11,916 nt of DNA from Clostridiales bacterium (GTDB lineage Bacteria > Bacillota > Clostridia > Oscillospirales > Oscillospiraceae). The notes beneath the pieces were generated by a model. It did no database searches, was not told the origin of the DNA, and worked only from the letters and a program-made list of their open reading frames with translations. The stretch spans positions 1 through 11,916 of the forward strand of contig JAJQAS010000073.1 in NCBI GenBank assembly GCA_021203685.1, given 5' to 3'. Shown here one piece after another: positions 1-6,967 of the stretch. A program made the translations under genes and the position numbers. Every line of letters begins with the position of its first letter. Positions within the stretch are counted from its first letter, which is position 1.

Positions 1-873
1 CCCCTGACCGCCTGCTCCCTGCTGGGCGTTGACGTGGGCCAGATGATCATCGCGGGCGCCATCACCACCGTCCCCATGCTGATCGTCGTGGTGTTCTACT
101 GCAAGTACATCGGCAAGCAGATCTATCAGATCCCCAACGAAAACGGCGGCTTTGACCGCATGGACTACAAGGAAGAGTACATCAAGTCCATGGACGAGCT
201 GGACAGCCTCATCGGTGAGAAGAATCTCCCCGGTCTGGGCGTCTCCGTGGCCCCCATCGTCGTTCCCCTGGTCCTCATCCTCTCCGACACCGTGCTGGAC
301 TTCATGGGCATGGAAAATGAGATCATCGCCCTGCTGGGTTCCCCCATCATCGCTCTGGCCATCGGCACCCTGCTGGCCATCTACGGCCTGGCCGCCAAAC
401 AGCCCACCAAGGAAGTCCTGGCCTGCATGGACAACGCCATTAAGAGCACCGGTATCATCATGCTCATCACCGGCGCGGGTGGCGCTCTTGGCAACGTCAT
501 CAAGGTCTCCGGCATCGGCACCGCTCTGGGCGAGATGATCACTGCCACCCCGCTGCCCGCCGTCCTCATCCCCTTCATCATCGCCGCCCTGATGCGGATC
601 TCCCTGGGTTCCGCCACCGTGGCCATCACCACCGCCGCCTCCCTGTCCGCTCCTCTGATGAGCGTGCTGAGCGTCAGCCCCCTGCTGATGGCTCTGTCCA
701 GCTGCGTGGGCGCCATCTCCTTCTCCTACTTCAACGACTCCGGTTTCTGGGTCTTCAACGGCATGTTCGGCCTGACCGAGCTGAAGGACCAGGTGCGCTG
801 CAAGACCACCGTCTCCCTGATTATGGCGGGCGTTGGCATTGTAGAACTGCTGATCGCCAGCTTCATTATCTAA
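1..873 (+). CDS. GntP-family sugar-acid permease, C-terminal part (5' end outside window)
   Basis: The frame is open from base 1 to the TAA at 871-873, giving about 290 residues. The family is usually about 440 residues, so roughly the first third lies outside the window; the GTG at 34 is an internal valine codon, not a start. The visible part is very hydrophobic, with several membrane segments separated by one charged loop (bases about 130-235) rich in Asp, Glu and Lys. Small-residue-rich stretches such as GSATVAITTAASLSAPLMS and the motif SYFNDSGFWVF near the C-terminus are typical of GntP/gluconate:H+ symporters. It should import a sugar acid across the inner membrane by proton symport. 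Its position 107 bases before garD suggests galactarate or a related acid as substrate, but this is inference, since GntP members also carry gluconate and glycerate. A terminator lies in the gap to garD. Confidence 0.87.
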   Translation, partial: PLTACSLLGVDVGQMIIAGAITTVPMLIVVVFYCKYIGKQIYQIPNENGGFDRMDYKEEYIKSMDELDSLIGEKNLPGLGVSVAPIVVPLVLILSDTVLDFMGMENEIIALLGSPIIALAIGTLLAIYGLAAKQPTKEVLACMDNAIKSTGIIMLITGAGGALGNVIKVSGIGTALGEMITATPLPAVLIPFIIAALMRISLGSATVAITTAASLSAPLMSVLSVSPLLMALSSCVGAISFSYFNDSGFWVFNGMFGLTELKDQVRCKTTVSLIMAGVGIVELLIASFII

Positions 874-875
874 CC

Positions 876-892
876 TTTTGACCGAATAACAA
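876..892 (+). repeat. 17-base direct repeat, left copy
   Basis: TTTTGACCGAATAACAA matches 951-967 (TTTTGACCAAACAACAA) at 15 of 17 positions. The two copies lie 75 bases apart and flank the hairpin between the permease and garD. The role is unknown; a paired regulator site or a small leader duplication are both possible. Confidence 0.5.
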
Positions 893-909
893 AAGCATTT
901 CATCCCTGT

Positions 910-954
910 GCAGGGGTGCGGCAGTCTCCCTGTGGCTCCGTACCCCTGCTTTTT
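910..954 (+). terminator. Rho-independent terminator or attenuator between the permease and garD
   Basis: A 12-bp stem pairs GCAGGGGTGCGG (910-921) with CCGTACCCCTGC (938-949), with one G-U pair and a 16-base loop, followed by five T (950-954). It sits after the permease stop and only 26 bases before the garD ATG. There is no space for a promoter between it and garD, so garD must be reached by read-through or from a promoter whose transcript includes this hairpin. Confidence 0.75.
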
Positions 955-967
955 GACCAAACAACAA
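951..967 (+). repeat. 17-base direct repeat, right copy
   Basis: TTTTGACCAAACAACAA is the second copy of the repeat at 876-892. Its first bases form the T-tract of the terminator, and its last two bases overlap the start of the AAGGAGGAG ribosome binding site of garD (966-974). Confidence 0.5.
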
Positions 968-980
968 GGAGGAGAACTCT

Positions 981-2507
981 ATGGCTGAAACCACCCGCCT
1001 GACCATTCAAATCAAGGACATCGACAACGTGGCCGTAGCCGTCCACGACCTCCCCGCCGGGACGGTCATTGAGTGCGGCGTTACCACCCTGGCCGACATC
1101 CCCCAGGCCCACAAAATCGCCCTGACGGACATCCCCGCCGGTGGCGAAATCATCCGCTACGGCGTGGTGCTGGGCTACGCCAAAGCCGACATCCCTGCCG
1201 GAAGCTGGATCAACGAACACATGCTGAATCTGCCCGAAAGCCCCTCGGTGGAAAACCTGCCCTACGGCACCAACATCCTCCAGCCTGAGGACTTGCCAAT
1301 GCCCCAGCGCACCACCTGGATGGGCTACCGCAACGAGACCGGTCCCGCTGCCACCCGGAACCTGCTGGGCATCGTCACCACCGTCCAGTGCGCCGCCGGG
1401 GTGCTGAAGGTGGCGGTGGAGCGCATCAAAAAGGAGCTGCTGCCCAAGTACCCCAACGTGGACGGGGTGGTGGCCGTCACCCACCCCTACGGCTGCGGCG
1501 TCGCCATCAACGCGCCGCTGGCCTACCTGCCCATCCGGGCCATCACCAACGTCATCCGCCACCCTAACTTCGGCGGGGAAATCATGGTGGTGGGTCTGGG
1601 CTGCGAAAAGCTGACCTATGACCGGGTGCTGCCCCCCGAGGACATCACCCCCGAAAACGTCCTGACCCTCCAGGACTGGCCGGGTCACGACGCCATGATG
1701 CAGGCCATTCTGGACATGGCAGAGAAAAAGCTCCAGAAGCTCAACCTGCGCCAGCGGGAGGAGCTGCCCCTCAGCGAACTGCTGGTGGGGATGCAGTGCG
1801 GCGGCAGCGACGCCTTCAGCGGCATCACCGCTAACCCCAGCGCGGGTTACGCCGCCGACCTGCTGGTGCGGGGCGGCGGAACGGTGATGTTCAGCGAAGT
1901 CACCGAAGTGCGGGATGGCGTGCAGATGCTGGCCGCCCGCTGCCCGGACGCCCATACCCGTGACCGTCTGGCCCAGGAGATGAAGTGGTACGACGACTAC
2001 CTTGCCGCCGGTGGCGTAGACCGGGACGCCAATCCCACGCCAGGCAACAAAAAAGGCGGCCTGGCCAACATCGTGGAAAAGGCCATGGGCTCCATCGCCA
2101 AGTCCGGCACCAGTCCCATCGTGGAGGTGCTCAGCCCGGCGGAGAAGCCCACCAAGCACGGCCTCATCTACGCAGCCACCCCCGCCAGTGACATCGTCTG
2201 CGGTCCCTGCCAAGTGGCCAGCGGTATCGGTCTCCAGGTGTTCATGACCGGACGAGGCACCCCCTACGGCCTGGACATCGCCCCCGTCATCAAGGTTTGC
2301 AGCCGTAATGAGATGAAGGAGCACTGGTTCGACATGATCGACATCTCCGCTGGGGCCGTCGCAACCGGCGAGGCCACCATTGCCGAAGTGGGGACCGAGA
2401 TCTTCAATATGATACTGGATGTAGCAAGCGGTATTCGGGAGCCTTACAGCGACCAGTACGGCTTCCACAACGATATGTGTATCTTCAATCCCGCGCCCAT
2501 CACCTGA
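981..2507 (+). CDS. garD: Galactarate dehydratase (GarD/UxaA family)
   Basis: This 508-residue protein closely resembles E. coli GarD (about 523 residues) along its full length, as I recall that sequence. GarD dehydrates galactarate (meso-galactarate) to 5-dehydro-4-deoxy-D-glucarate in the cytoplasm. The N-terminal SAF-like domain covers about residues 12-82 (DIPAGGEIIRYG, IPAGSWINE). The catalytic UxaA/GarD part follows, with HPYGCG (168-173), GLGCEK (205-210), GMQCGGSDAFSG (270-281), NPTPGNKKGGLAN (351-363), TGRGTPYG (423-430) and ATGEATIAEVG (461-471). The C-terminus NPAPIT is close to the NPAPVT of E. coli GarD. The ATG at 981 follows AAGGAGGAG by six bases. Altronate dehydratase is a relative, but the SAF fusion and motif wording favour galactarate dehydratase. 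The product needs a 5-keto-4-deoxyglucarate aldolase, which is not in the window, and then the GarR enzymes found downstream. Confidence 0.92.
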   Translation: MAETTRLTIQIKDIDNVAVAVHDLPAGTVIECGVTTLADIPQAHKIALTDIPAGGEIIRYGVVLGYAKADIPAGSWINEHMLNLPESPSVENLPYGTNILQPEDLPMPQRTTWMGYRNETGPAATRNLLGIVTTVQCAAGVLKVAVERIKKELLPKYPNVDGVVAVTHPYGCGVAINAPLAYLPIRAITNVIRHPNFGGEIMVVGLGCEKLTYDRVLPPEDITPENVLTLQDWPGHDAMMQAILDMAEKKLQKLNLRQREELPLSELLVGMQCGGSDAFSGITANPSAGYAADLLVRGGGTVMFSEVTEVRDGVQMLAARCPDAHTRDRLAQEMKWYDDYLAAGGVDRDANPTPGNKKGGLANIVEKAMGSIAKSGTSPIVEVLSPAEKPTKHGLIYAATPASDIVCGPCQVASGIGLQVFMTGRGTPYGLDIAPVIKVCSRNEMKEHWFDMIDISAGAVATGEATIAEVGTEIFNMILDVASGIREPYSDQYGFHNDMCIFNPAPIT

Positions 2508-2531
2508 TTCAAGCTCCAAAGAACCACAAAA

Positions 2532-2565
2532 GCGCTCCGCCGTTGAAGCGGAGCGCCTTCGTTTT
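2532..2565. terminator. Bidirectional terminator between convergent garD and the PrpR-type gene
   Basis: A perfect 9-bp stem GCGCTCCGC (2532-2540) / GCGGAGCGC (2548-2556) with a 7-base loop is followed on the + strand by CTTCGTTTT. On the - strand the stem is followed directly by TTTTGTGG. It lies 24 bases after the garD stop and 22 bases beyond the end of the convergent regulator gene, so it can serve both. Confidence 0.85.
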
Positions 2566-2587
2566 GTAAATCCTAGTAGGAGTAATT

Positions 2588-4489
2588 TTAATAGGAGTAA
2601 TCCTTTTCTATGCCGTATTTTTTCATATACCGCCAGAGGGTGGTCTTGCTAACGCCCATTTCGTCGGCCACCCGCTGCCGGTTACCGTTGTGTTTGCGCA
2701 GCAGCTCAGCGATCTGCACCGCCTTCTGGTCCTTGAAGAGCACCACCTGCTCTGTGCTGTGCAGCACCTTGGGTGCCACCTGCTCCAGCTGGCGGCGGAG
2801 GAACACCTCGTCCACGCTGCGCTTTTCCGCCAGCAGGACGATGCGCTCACAGACGCTGCTGACCTGGTTCAGGTTCCCCGGCCAGTCGTAGTTTTCCAAA
2901 AACTCCTGGGCTCCCTGGGTCAGGCTGACGTAGCGCTTGTAGCGGTCCTGCCACTGCCGCAGGTAGTAGTTCACCCAGTCCAGGATGTCCTCCCGGCGGC
3001 TGCGCAGAGGCGGCACGTCCAGGCTCAGGACGTTGAGGGCGTAGTACAAATCGCTGCGGAACTCGCCCTTTTCCACCCGGACGATGAGGTTCACATCGCT
3101 GGAGGCGATGATGCGGACGTTGGCGGTGCTGGGCTGGTTGGAGCCGTTGTGGAGGAACTTCCCTTCGATGAGGTTCATCAGCTTGTATTGCAGCTCGTAG
3201 GAGAGGGCCTCCACGTGGCACAGGTACAGGGTACCGTCCCGGGCGATCTCCACAATGCAGGCCGGGGTATCCTTCCGGGTGGTGTAGTTGCCGAAGAGCA
3301 TGGTGTCCAGGGTGTCCGGCTGGTAGGCCATGCAGTCCAGGGAAATATAAGCGTTGTGCCGTCCCAGGCTGTCCATGTGGATGCACTGGGCAATCATATT
3401 CTTGCCGCAGCCCGGTTCGCCGGAGAGCAGCACCGGTGCCCGGTATTTGGCAATTTTCCGGGCGGTGTGGAACAGGCGGTTGCTCTCCTTGCTGTTGTGA
3501 ACCAGCTTGTCGAAGTTGAACTGGGCAATGTAACCCCGCTGGTACAGCTCCCGGCGCAGCTCGCTGTCCATCTCGATGATGCGCTTGTCCTCCTGAAAGG
3601 TGAGGATGCCGCCCTTGATTTCCCCCTCGATGAGGATGGGGGCCACATTGACCACCACGGCCTTCTTCTGGATGGGCAGCAGGAAGGCGTAGGTCTCCTC
3701 CCCCTGTTTCAGCGCCCGGTCCAGAATCTCCTGGCTGAGTTGGGGCAGCACATCCAGCACGTTCCGCTGGACCATCTCCTGGGGGCGGACGTTCAGCAGG
3801 TTAAAGGTCATGCGGTTGGCCCGGAGAATGGTGCCGTCCAAATCCACCTGCATAATGCCGCTGAACGTGAAGTCCAGCATGGTGTTCATCTCCGCGCTGT
3901 TGCTCAGTTCCAGGTCGATGGCGTAGCAGATTTGGTTGGCCAGATCCAGCGCGTTGCGCATACTCTCCTCCCCGGAGGGGATAAAACGGTAGGCCAGCCC
4001 CAGCTCCCTGGCCCGGAGGCAGGCCACGTCGCCGCCGATGACCGCCTGGCAGCCGTCGGCCTCGGCCCGATCCACCACGGCCCGGAGGTGATCCACATCG
4101 GTCACCATATAGCGTACCAGCTTCACACTGAACAGTTCATCGAACTGAGAGGTGTCGCACAGCATGTTGGCAAATCCGACCAGCCCCACCTTGGGACAGT
4201 CCATCCCCAGCTCCCGCCGGATCTGCAAAATCAGCCCGCCCAGCTCCTGGGCGGTGACATGAATCTCCACCACCGGCAGCTTGACCCGGCGCTTGACGAG
4301 CTGGGCCTGCAGGCCCCTGGCCACGATGAGCTTACAGCCCTGCTGCTCCAGTTCCACAGCCCGGGCCTCCACCGCTTCGGTCTGGGCGTACTCCACGCAC
4401 ATGGGGGTGATGTAGTCATACCGCCCCACCATGGAGCGGGCCAGCTCACACATCTCAAGGTAAGGAACCAAAAGCGCGGCTTTTGCCAT
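2588..4489 (-). CDS. PrpR-type regulator with degenerate sigma-54 AAA+ domain
   Basis: This 633-residue protein has the layout of PrpR-like activators: a PrpR_N ligand-sensing domain (about 1-190), a PAS domain (about 200-300; IMQVDLDGTILRANR), an AAA+ domain (about 325-555) and a Fis-type helix-turn-helix (about 588-627; NRQRVADEMGVSKTTLWRYM). Walker A is present (GEPGCGKN, 357-364). Other functional elements are altered. The GAFTGA loop expected after LFG (398-400) is absent, Walker B reads GTLYLCHVE instead of GTLFLDE, the second arginine of the FRxDLxxR finger motif is Ala484, and the WPGN-xRE sensor II arginine is replaced (WPGNLNQV, 536-543). It therefore probably does not activate sigma-54 polymerase in the usual way, and may act as a ligand-responsive DNA-binding regulator at sigma-70 promoters. 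The ATG follows a strong AAAGGAGGT site. Its neighbours suggest a sugar-acid or glycerate-related ligand, which is inference. It lies downstream of garR copy 1 on the same strand, with a hairpin between. Confidence 0.85.
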   Translation of the reverse strand: MAKAALLVPYLEMCELARSMVGRYDYITPMCVEYAQTEAVEARAVELEQQGCKLIVARGLQAQLVKRRVKLPVVEIHVTAQELGGLILQIRRELGMDCPKVGLVGFANMLCDTSQFDELFSVKLVRYMVTDVDHLRAVVDRAEADGCQAVIGGDVACLRARELGLAYRFIPSGEESMRNALDLANQICYAIDLELSNSAEMNTMLDFTFSGIMQVDLDGTILRANRMTFNLLNVRPQEMVQRNVLDVLPQLSQEILDRALKQGEETYAFLLPIQKKAVVVNVAPILIEGEIKGGILTFQEDKRIIEMDSELRRELYQRGYIAQFNFDKLVHNSKESNRLFHTARKIAKYRAPVLLSGEPGCGKNMIAQCIHMDSLGRHNAYISLDCMAYQPDTLDTMLFGNYTTRKDTPACIVEIARDGTLYLCHVEALSYELQYKLMNLIEGKFLHNGSNQPSTANVRIIASSDVNLIVRVEKGEFRSDLYYALNVLSLDVPPLRSRREDILDWVNYYLRQWQDRYKRYVSLTQGAQEFLENYDWPGNLNQVSSVCERIVLLAEKRSVDEVFLRRQLEQVAPKVLHSTEQVVLFKDQKAVQIAELLRKHNGNRQRVADEMGVSKTTLWRYMKKYGIEKDYSY

Positions 4490-4540
4490 AGGGACCTCCT
4501 TTGTTCGTTCCGCGAAATCTGTCGATTTTCAATTTATGAA

Positions 4541-4574
4541 GAGAGCCAAAACTGCCTCGACAGCTCTGGCTCTC
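4541..4574 (-). terminator. Terminator-like hairpin between garR copy 1 and the PrpR-type gene
   Basis: Read on the - strand, GAGAGCCAGAGCTG pairs with CAGTTTTGGCTCTC over 14 bp, including two G-U pairs, with a 6-base loop. The following bases, TTCATAAATTGAAAA, are AT-rich but lack a strong T-run, so termination may be partial. It lies 47 bases after the garR copy 1 stop and 51 bases before the regulator ATG, and could reduce read-through from garR into the regulator gene. Confidence 0.6.
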
Positions 4575-4621
4575 CATTAGAAAAGGGGCTCACAAGGGAA
4601 TAAAGGGACTCAATGCACCAA

Positions 4622-5503
4622 TTAGCGGCCAATCTGGATGTCGGTCAGATACTCGTAATACTGGGCAATGGCGCTGTGGTCCTTCTGGCCGCCCTCATGG
4701 TTGTGCATCCACTGGAGGATCTCCTGGACGGAGGCGGTCATGGGCACGGGCGCGCCAACGGAGTGGGCGCAGTCCAGAGCGTTGTTCAGGTCCTTAATGT
4801 GCAGGTCGATCTTAAAGCCGGGCTTGTCGTTGCCGGCGATCATCATGGGAGCCTTGGCGTCCATAACGGTGGAACCGGCCAGGCCGCCGCGGATGGCTTC
4901 ATAGACCAGCTGGGGGTCGACGCCGGCCTTCTGGGCCAGGGTCATGGCCTCGGCCAGAGCCTGGATGTTGCAGGCCACGATGATCTGGTTGGCCAGCTTG
5001 GTGGTATTGCCCGCGCCCACGTCGCCGCAGCGGACGACGGAAGCGCCCATGCAGTCCAGCAGAGGCTTGAACTGGTCAAAAACCTCCTGCTTGCCGCCCA
5101 CCATGAAGGACAGGGTGCCATCGATGGCCTTGGGCTCGCCGCCGGAGACGGGGGCGTCCAGCATCTCGATGTTCTTCTCCGCCAGGACAGCGGCCACTTC
5201 CTTGCTGGCCACGGGGTTGATGGAGCTCATGTCGATAAACACCGCGCCGGGCTTCATATAGCTGGCCACGCCGTTGGCGCCCAGCATGACGGACTTCACA
5301 TGGGGGCTGTTGGGGAGCATGGTCAGCACCACGTCGCAGGTCTCGCCGATGGTCTTGTTGTCCGCAGCGGTCGCGCCTGCGGCCACCACATCGGCCACAG
5401 CGTTGGCGTTCAGGTCGCTGACCATCAGGTCATAGCCCGCTTTCAGGATGTTCTTTGCCATAGGCTTGCCCATGATACCCAGACCGATCAAACCGATTTT
5501 CAT
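4622..5503 (-). CDS. garR: Tartronate semialdehyde reductase (2-hydroxy-3-oxopropionate reductase), copy 1
   Basis: This 293-residue protein belongs to the beta-hydroxyacid dehydrogenase family and closely resembles E. coli GarR as I recall it. It reduces tartronate semialdehyde to D-glycerate with NAD(P)H in the cytoplasm, after aldolase cleavage of the garD pathway product. The N-terminal Rossmann motif is GLGIMGKP (7-14), the substrate loop is DAPVSGGEPKAIDGT (116-130), the catalytic lysine is Lys169 in GAGNTTKLANQ, and KDLN is at 237-240. The frame extends upstream to 5590, but the ATG at 5501-5503 is the start because GGAGG lies seven bases before it and the protein then begins MKIGLIGLG as in the family. 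A promoter is visible at 5568-5596. Residues 155-284 are identical to copy 2, while the first 70 residues differ strongly. Confidence 0.92.
   Translation of the reverse strand: MKIGLIGLGIMGKPMAKNILKAGYDLMVSDLNANAVADVVAAGATAADNKTIGETCDVVLTMLPNSPHVKSVMLGANGVASYMKPGAVFIDMSSINPVASKEVAAVLAEKNIEMLDAPVSGGEPKAIDGTLSFMVGGKQEVFDQFKPLLDCMGASVVRCGDVGAGNTTKLANQIIVACNIQALAEAMTLAQKAGVDPQLVYEAIRGGLAGSTVMDAKAPMMIAGNDKPGFKIDLHIKDLNNALDCAHSVGAPVPMTASVQEILQWMHNHEGGQKDHSAIAQYYEYLTDIQIGR
4680..5041 (-). repeat. 362-bp near-identical inverted repeat, arm inside garR copy 1
   Basis: The reverse complement of this segment equals 7439-7800 except for two bases, both synonymous. Outside it the two genes diverge, gradually on the 5' side and in the last 60 bases on the 3' side. 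With the arm in copy 2 it brackets about 2.4 kb that contain the aldo/keto reductase and the promoter regions. Confidence 0.9.
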
Positions 5504-5563
5504 AATCTTACCTCCAGAAATCTTTGTTTTATTGTCCGGCGTCTGCCGTTCTGCGTTTCTGGT

Positions 5564-5576
5564 GTTTATTATAAAC
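5564..5576. promoter_or_regulatory. 13-base palindrome over the garR copy 1 -10 element
   Basis: GTTTATTATAAAC is a perfect inverted repeat (GTTTAT, one central T, ATAAAC) that covers the -10 hexamer. A repressor bound here would block the promoter. AT-rich palindromes occur by chance and no second copy was seen, so the operator role is tentative. Confidence 0.35.
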
Positions 5577-5596
5577 AAAGGCGGTTTCATTCACAA
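5568..5596 (-). promoter_or_regulatory. Sigma-70 type promoter for garR copy 1
   Basis: On the - strand, TTGTGA (5591-5596) and TATAAT (5568-5573) are separated by 17 bases. The -10 is a perfect consensus and the -35 matches at 4 of 6 positions. The transcript would start about 55-60 bases before the garR ATG. The palindrome GTTTATTATAAAC (5564-5576) covers the -10 and could be an operator. Confidence 0.7.
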
Positions 5597-5643
5597 GGGG
5601 CAGACATCACAAACCGAACCGCTGCTTTTTTCACATTCCTCCA

Positions 5644-5672
5644 AGGTTGCAAAAAACGAAAAAGAGGTTGCA
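5644..5672. repeat. Two AGGTTGCA direct repeats, 21 bases apart
   Basis: AGGTTGCA occurs at 5644-5651 and 5665-5672. The 21-base period equals two helical turns, so both copies face the same side of the DNA. They lie 48-76 bases beyond the garR copy 1 -35 element, a usual place for an activator. The surrounding gap (5504-5918, 415 bases, no gene) is AT-rich and holds the two promoters annotated here; I saw nothing else firm in it. Confidence 0.4.
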
Positions 5673-5806
5673 TGATTTGAAACTTCCGTTCCGGGTTTTG
5701 GAGCGTTTTGAAATGAATTTGTGGATTTTTTCACAAACTTGGGTAAAAACACGCTATTTTCATTGTTTTTTCCAAATTTCACGAAGATTTCGGCTGCTTT
5801 TTTGAC

Positions 5807-5836
5807 TTGCATCTTCTCGTCCTCCCCTGCTAGAAT
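5807..5836 (+). promoter_or_regulatory. Sigma-70 type promoter for the aldo/keto reductase gene
   Basis: TTGCAT (5807-5812) and TAGAAT (5831-5836) are separated by 18 bases, and TGC directly before the -10 makes it an extended -10. It lies about 80 bases before the ATG at 5919 and is divergent from the garR copy 1 promoter. Confidence 0.6.
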
Positions 5837-5918
5837 GAAAGCACGATGAAACCATTTCAGAGCGGCGCTGCAACGAACCTTCCAGCCGCGCCGCCCAAAC
5901 GAAACGAGGGATTTTGAA

Positions 5919-6767
5919 ATGAAATTTGTATCAGCAAACGGCACGCCCGCCGGGCCGGTGGGCCAGGGCACCTGGTACCTGGGGGAAAACAACAGCACCT
6001 TCCAGCGGGAGAAAGACGCCCTGCGGGCAGGCATCCAGGCGGGGATGACCCTCATCGACACGGCGGAAATGTACGGCAGCGGCGCGGCGGAGACGCTGGT
6101 GGGCGAAGCCATTCAGGGCGCGGAGCGGGAAAAGCTCTTTCTCGTCTCCAAGGTCTACCCCTACAACGCGGGCCGCAGGAACATCTTCCGCAGCTGCGAG
6201 AACAGCCTGCGCCGGATGAAGTGCGACTACCTGGATCTGTACCTGCTCCACTGGCGGGGCAGCGTCCCCTTCGCGGAGACGGTGGAGTGCATGGAGGAGC
6301 TGAAACGCCGGGGGCTGATCCGCCAGTGGGGGGTCTCCAATCTGGATCGGGAGGACATGAAGGAGCTGTTTGCCGCGCCGGGGGGCGACGGCTGCGCCAC
6401 CGACCAGGTGCTGTACCACCTGGGCAGCCGGGGCATCGAGTACGACCTGCTGCCCTGGCTCCGGGCGCGGGACATCCCGGTGATGGCCTACTGCCCCCTG
6501 GCCCAGGCCGGACTGCTCCGCCGTGGCCTGATGGGCAGCCCCGCAGTGAAGCAGGTGGCCCAGGCTCACCAGGCCACGCCCTCCCAGGTGCTGCTGGCCT
6601 TTCTGCTGGCCCAGGAGGGAGTCGTCCCCATCCCCCGCTCCTCCCGGGCTGCCCACACGCTGGAAAACGCCGCCGCCGCAGAGGTCAAGCTGACAGCGGC
6701 GGAGCTGGCGGCATTGAACAAGGCGTTCCCCGCGCCCCGGCGAAAGACCATGCTTGACATCGTTTGA
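5919..6767 (+). CDS. Aldo/keto reductase
   Basis: This 282-residue cytoplasmic NAD(P)H-dependent oxidoreductase has a TIM-barrel aldo/keto reductase sequence. The catalytic tetrad can be placed as Asp47, Tyr52, Lys78 and His111, within LIDTAEMYG, FLVSKVYPY and DLYLLHWRG. The C-terminal cofactor region is visible in VVPIPRSS, and the family signature IRQWGVSNLD is near the middle. The ATG at 5919 follows GAGGG by eight bases, a moderate ribosome binding site. A promoter precedes it at 5807-5836. The substrate cannot be read from the sequence; its place between two garR genes suggests a sugar, uronate or aldehyde related to the same pathway, which is inference only. No clear terminator follows it before garR copy 2. 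Confidence 0.9.
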   Translation: MKFVSANGTPAGPVGQGTWYLGENNSTFQREKDALRAGIQAGMTLIDTAEMYGSGAAETLVGEAIQGAEREKLFLVSKVYPYNAGRRNIFRSCENSLRRMKCDYLDLYLLHWRGSVPFAETVECMEELKRRGLIRQWGVSNLDREDMKELFAAPGGDGCATDQVLYHLGSRGIEYDLLPWLRARDIPVMAYCPLAQAGLLRRGLMGSPAVKQVAQAHQATPSQVLLAFLLAQEGVVPIPRSSRAAHTLENAAAAEVKLTAAELAALNKAFPAPRRKTMLDIV

Positions 6768-6817
6768 ACCACATTGAAACAGGATTGCAATGTCCGCGTT
6801 TCACTTCCTGAATGATA

Positions 6818-6828
6818 TTACAGTGTAA
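6818..6828. promoter_or_regulatory. 11-base palindrome upstream of the garR copy 2 promoter
   Basis: TTACAGTGTAA is a perfect inverted repeat with a single central base. It lies 36 bases before the -35 element of the garR copy 2 promoter, a plausible regulator site. No matching copy was seen elsewhere in the window. Confidence 0.35.
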
Positions 6829-6864
6829 ATAATTTTGTCAAGGTGGATTCGTGACATTTGCCAC

Positions 6865-6893
6865 TTGCCGGTTTTGGTCGATTCTACTAAAAT
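6865..6893 (+). promoter_or_regulatory. Sigma-70 type promoter for garR copy 2
   Basis: TTGCCG (6865-6870) and TAAAAT (6888-6893) are 17 bases apart, matching consensus at 4 of 6 and 5 of 6 positions. The leader to the ATG at 6968 would be about 65-70 bases. Confidence 0.55.
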
Positions 6894-6967
6894 TGAGACA
6901 GCTTCTAAAAAGTATCTGCTGAAACGGAACGCACGAAAGCAGCAAACGAGAAAGGATTTGGTGCAAC

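Noticed and set aside
900..2519. Long open frame (539 codons) on the - strand opposite garD
   Set aside because: It is an antisense shadow of a high-GC gene. The product is rich in Gly, His, Val and Asp with no known domain, and garD is clearly coding on the + strand.
2690..4603. Long open frame (637 codons) on the + strand opposite the PrpR-type gene
   Set aside because: Low-complexity, His/Leu/Val-rich translation without domains; the - strand protein has a clear multi-domain match and a strong ribosome binding site.
5600..5700. Sigma-54 (-24/-12) promoters near the PrpR-type gene and its neighbours
   Set aside because: The TTGCA elements here have no GG at the needed distance upstream, and none was seen before garD or garR copy 2.
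5802..5836. TTGACT as -35 for the aldo/keto reductase promoter
   Set aside because: It is 23 bases from TAGAAT, too far for sigma-70; TTGCAT at 18 bases fits better.
5591..6112. - strand frame of 173 codons over the 5504-5918 gap and the aldo/keto reductase start
   Set aside because: It overlaps two promoters and a real gene, has no family match, and its translation is not protein-like.
6775..6803. Hairpin TGAAAC/GTTTCA after the aldo/keto reductase as terminator
   Set aside because: Only a 6-bp AT-rich stem with a large loop and no T-tract.
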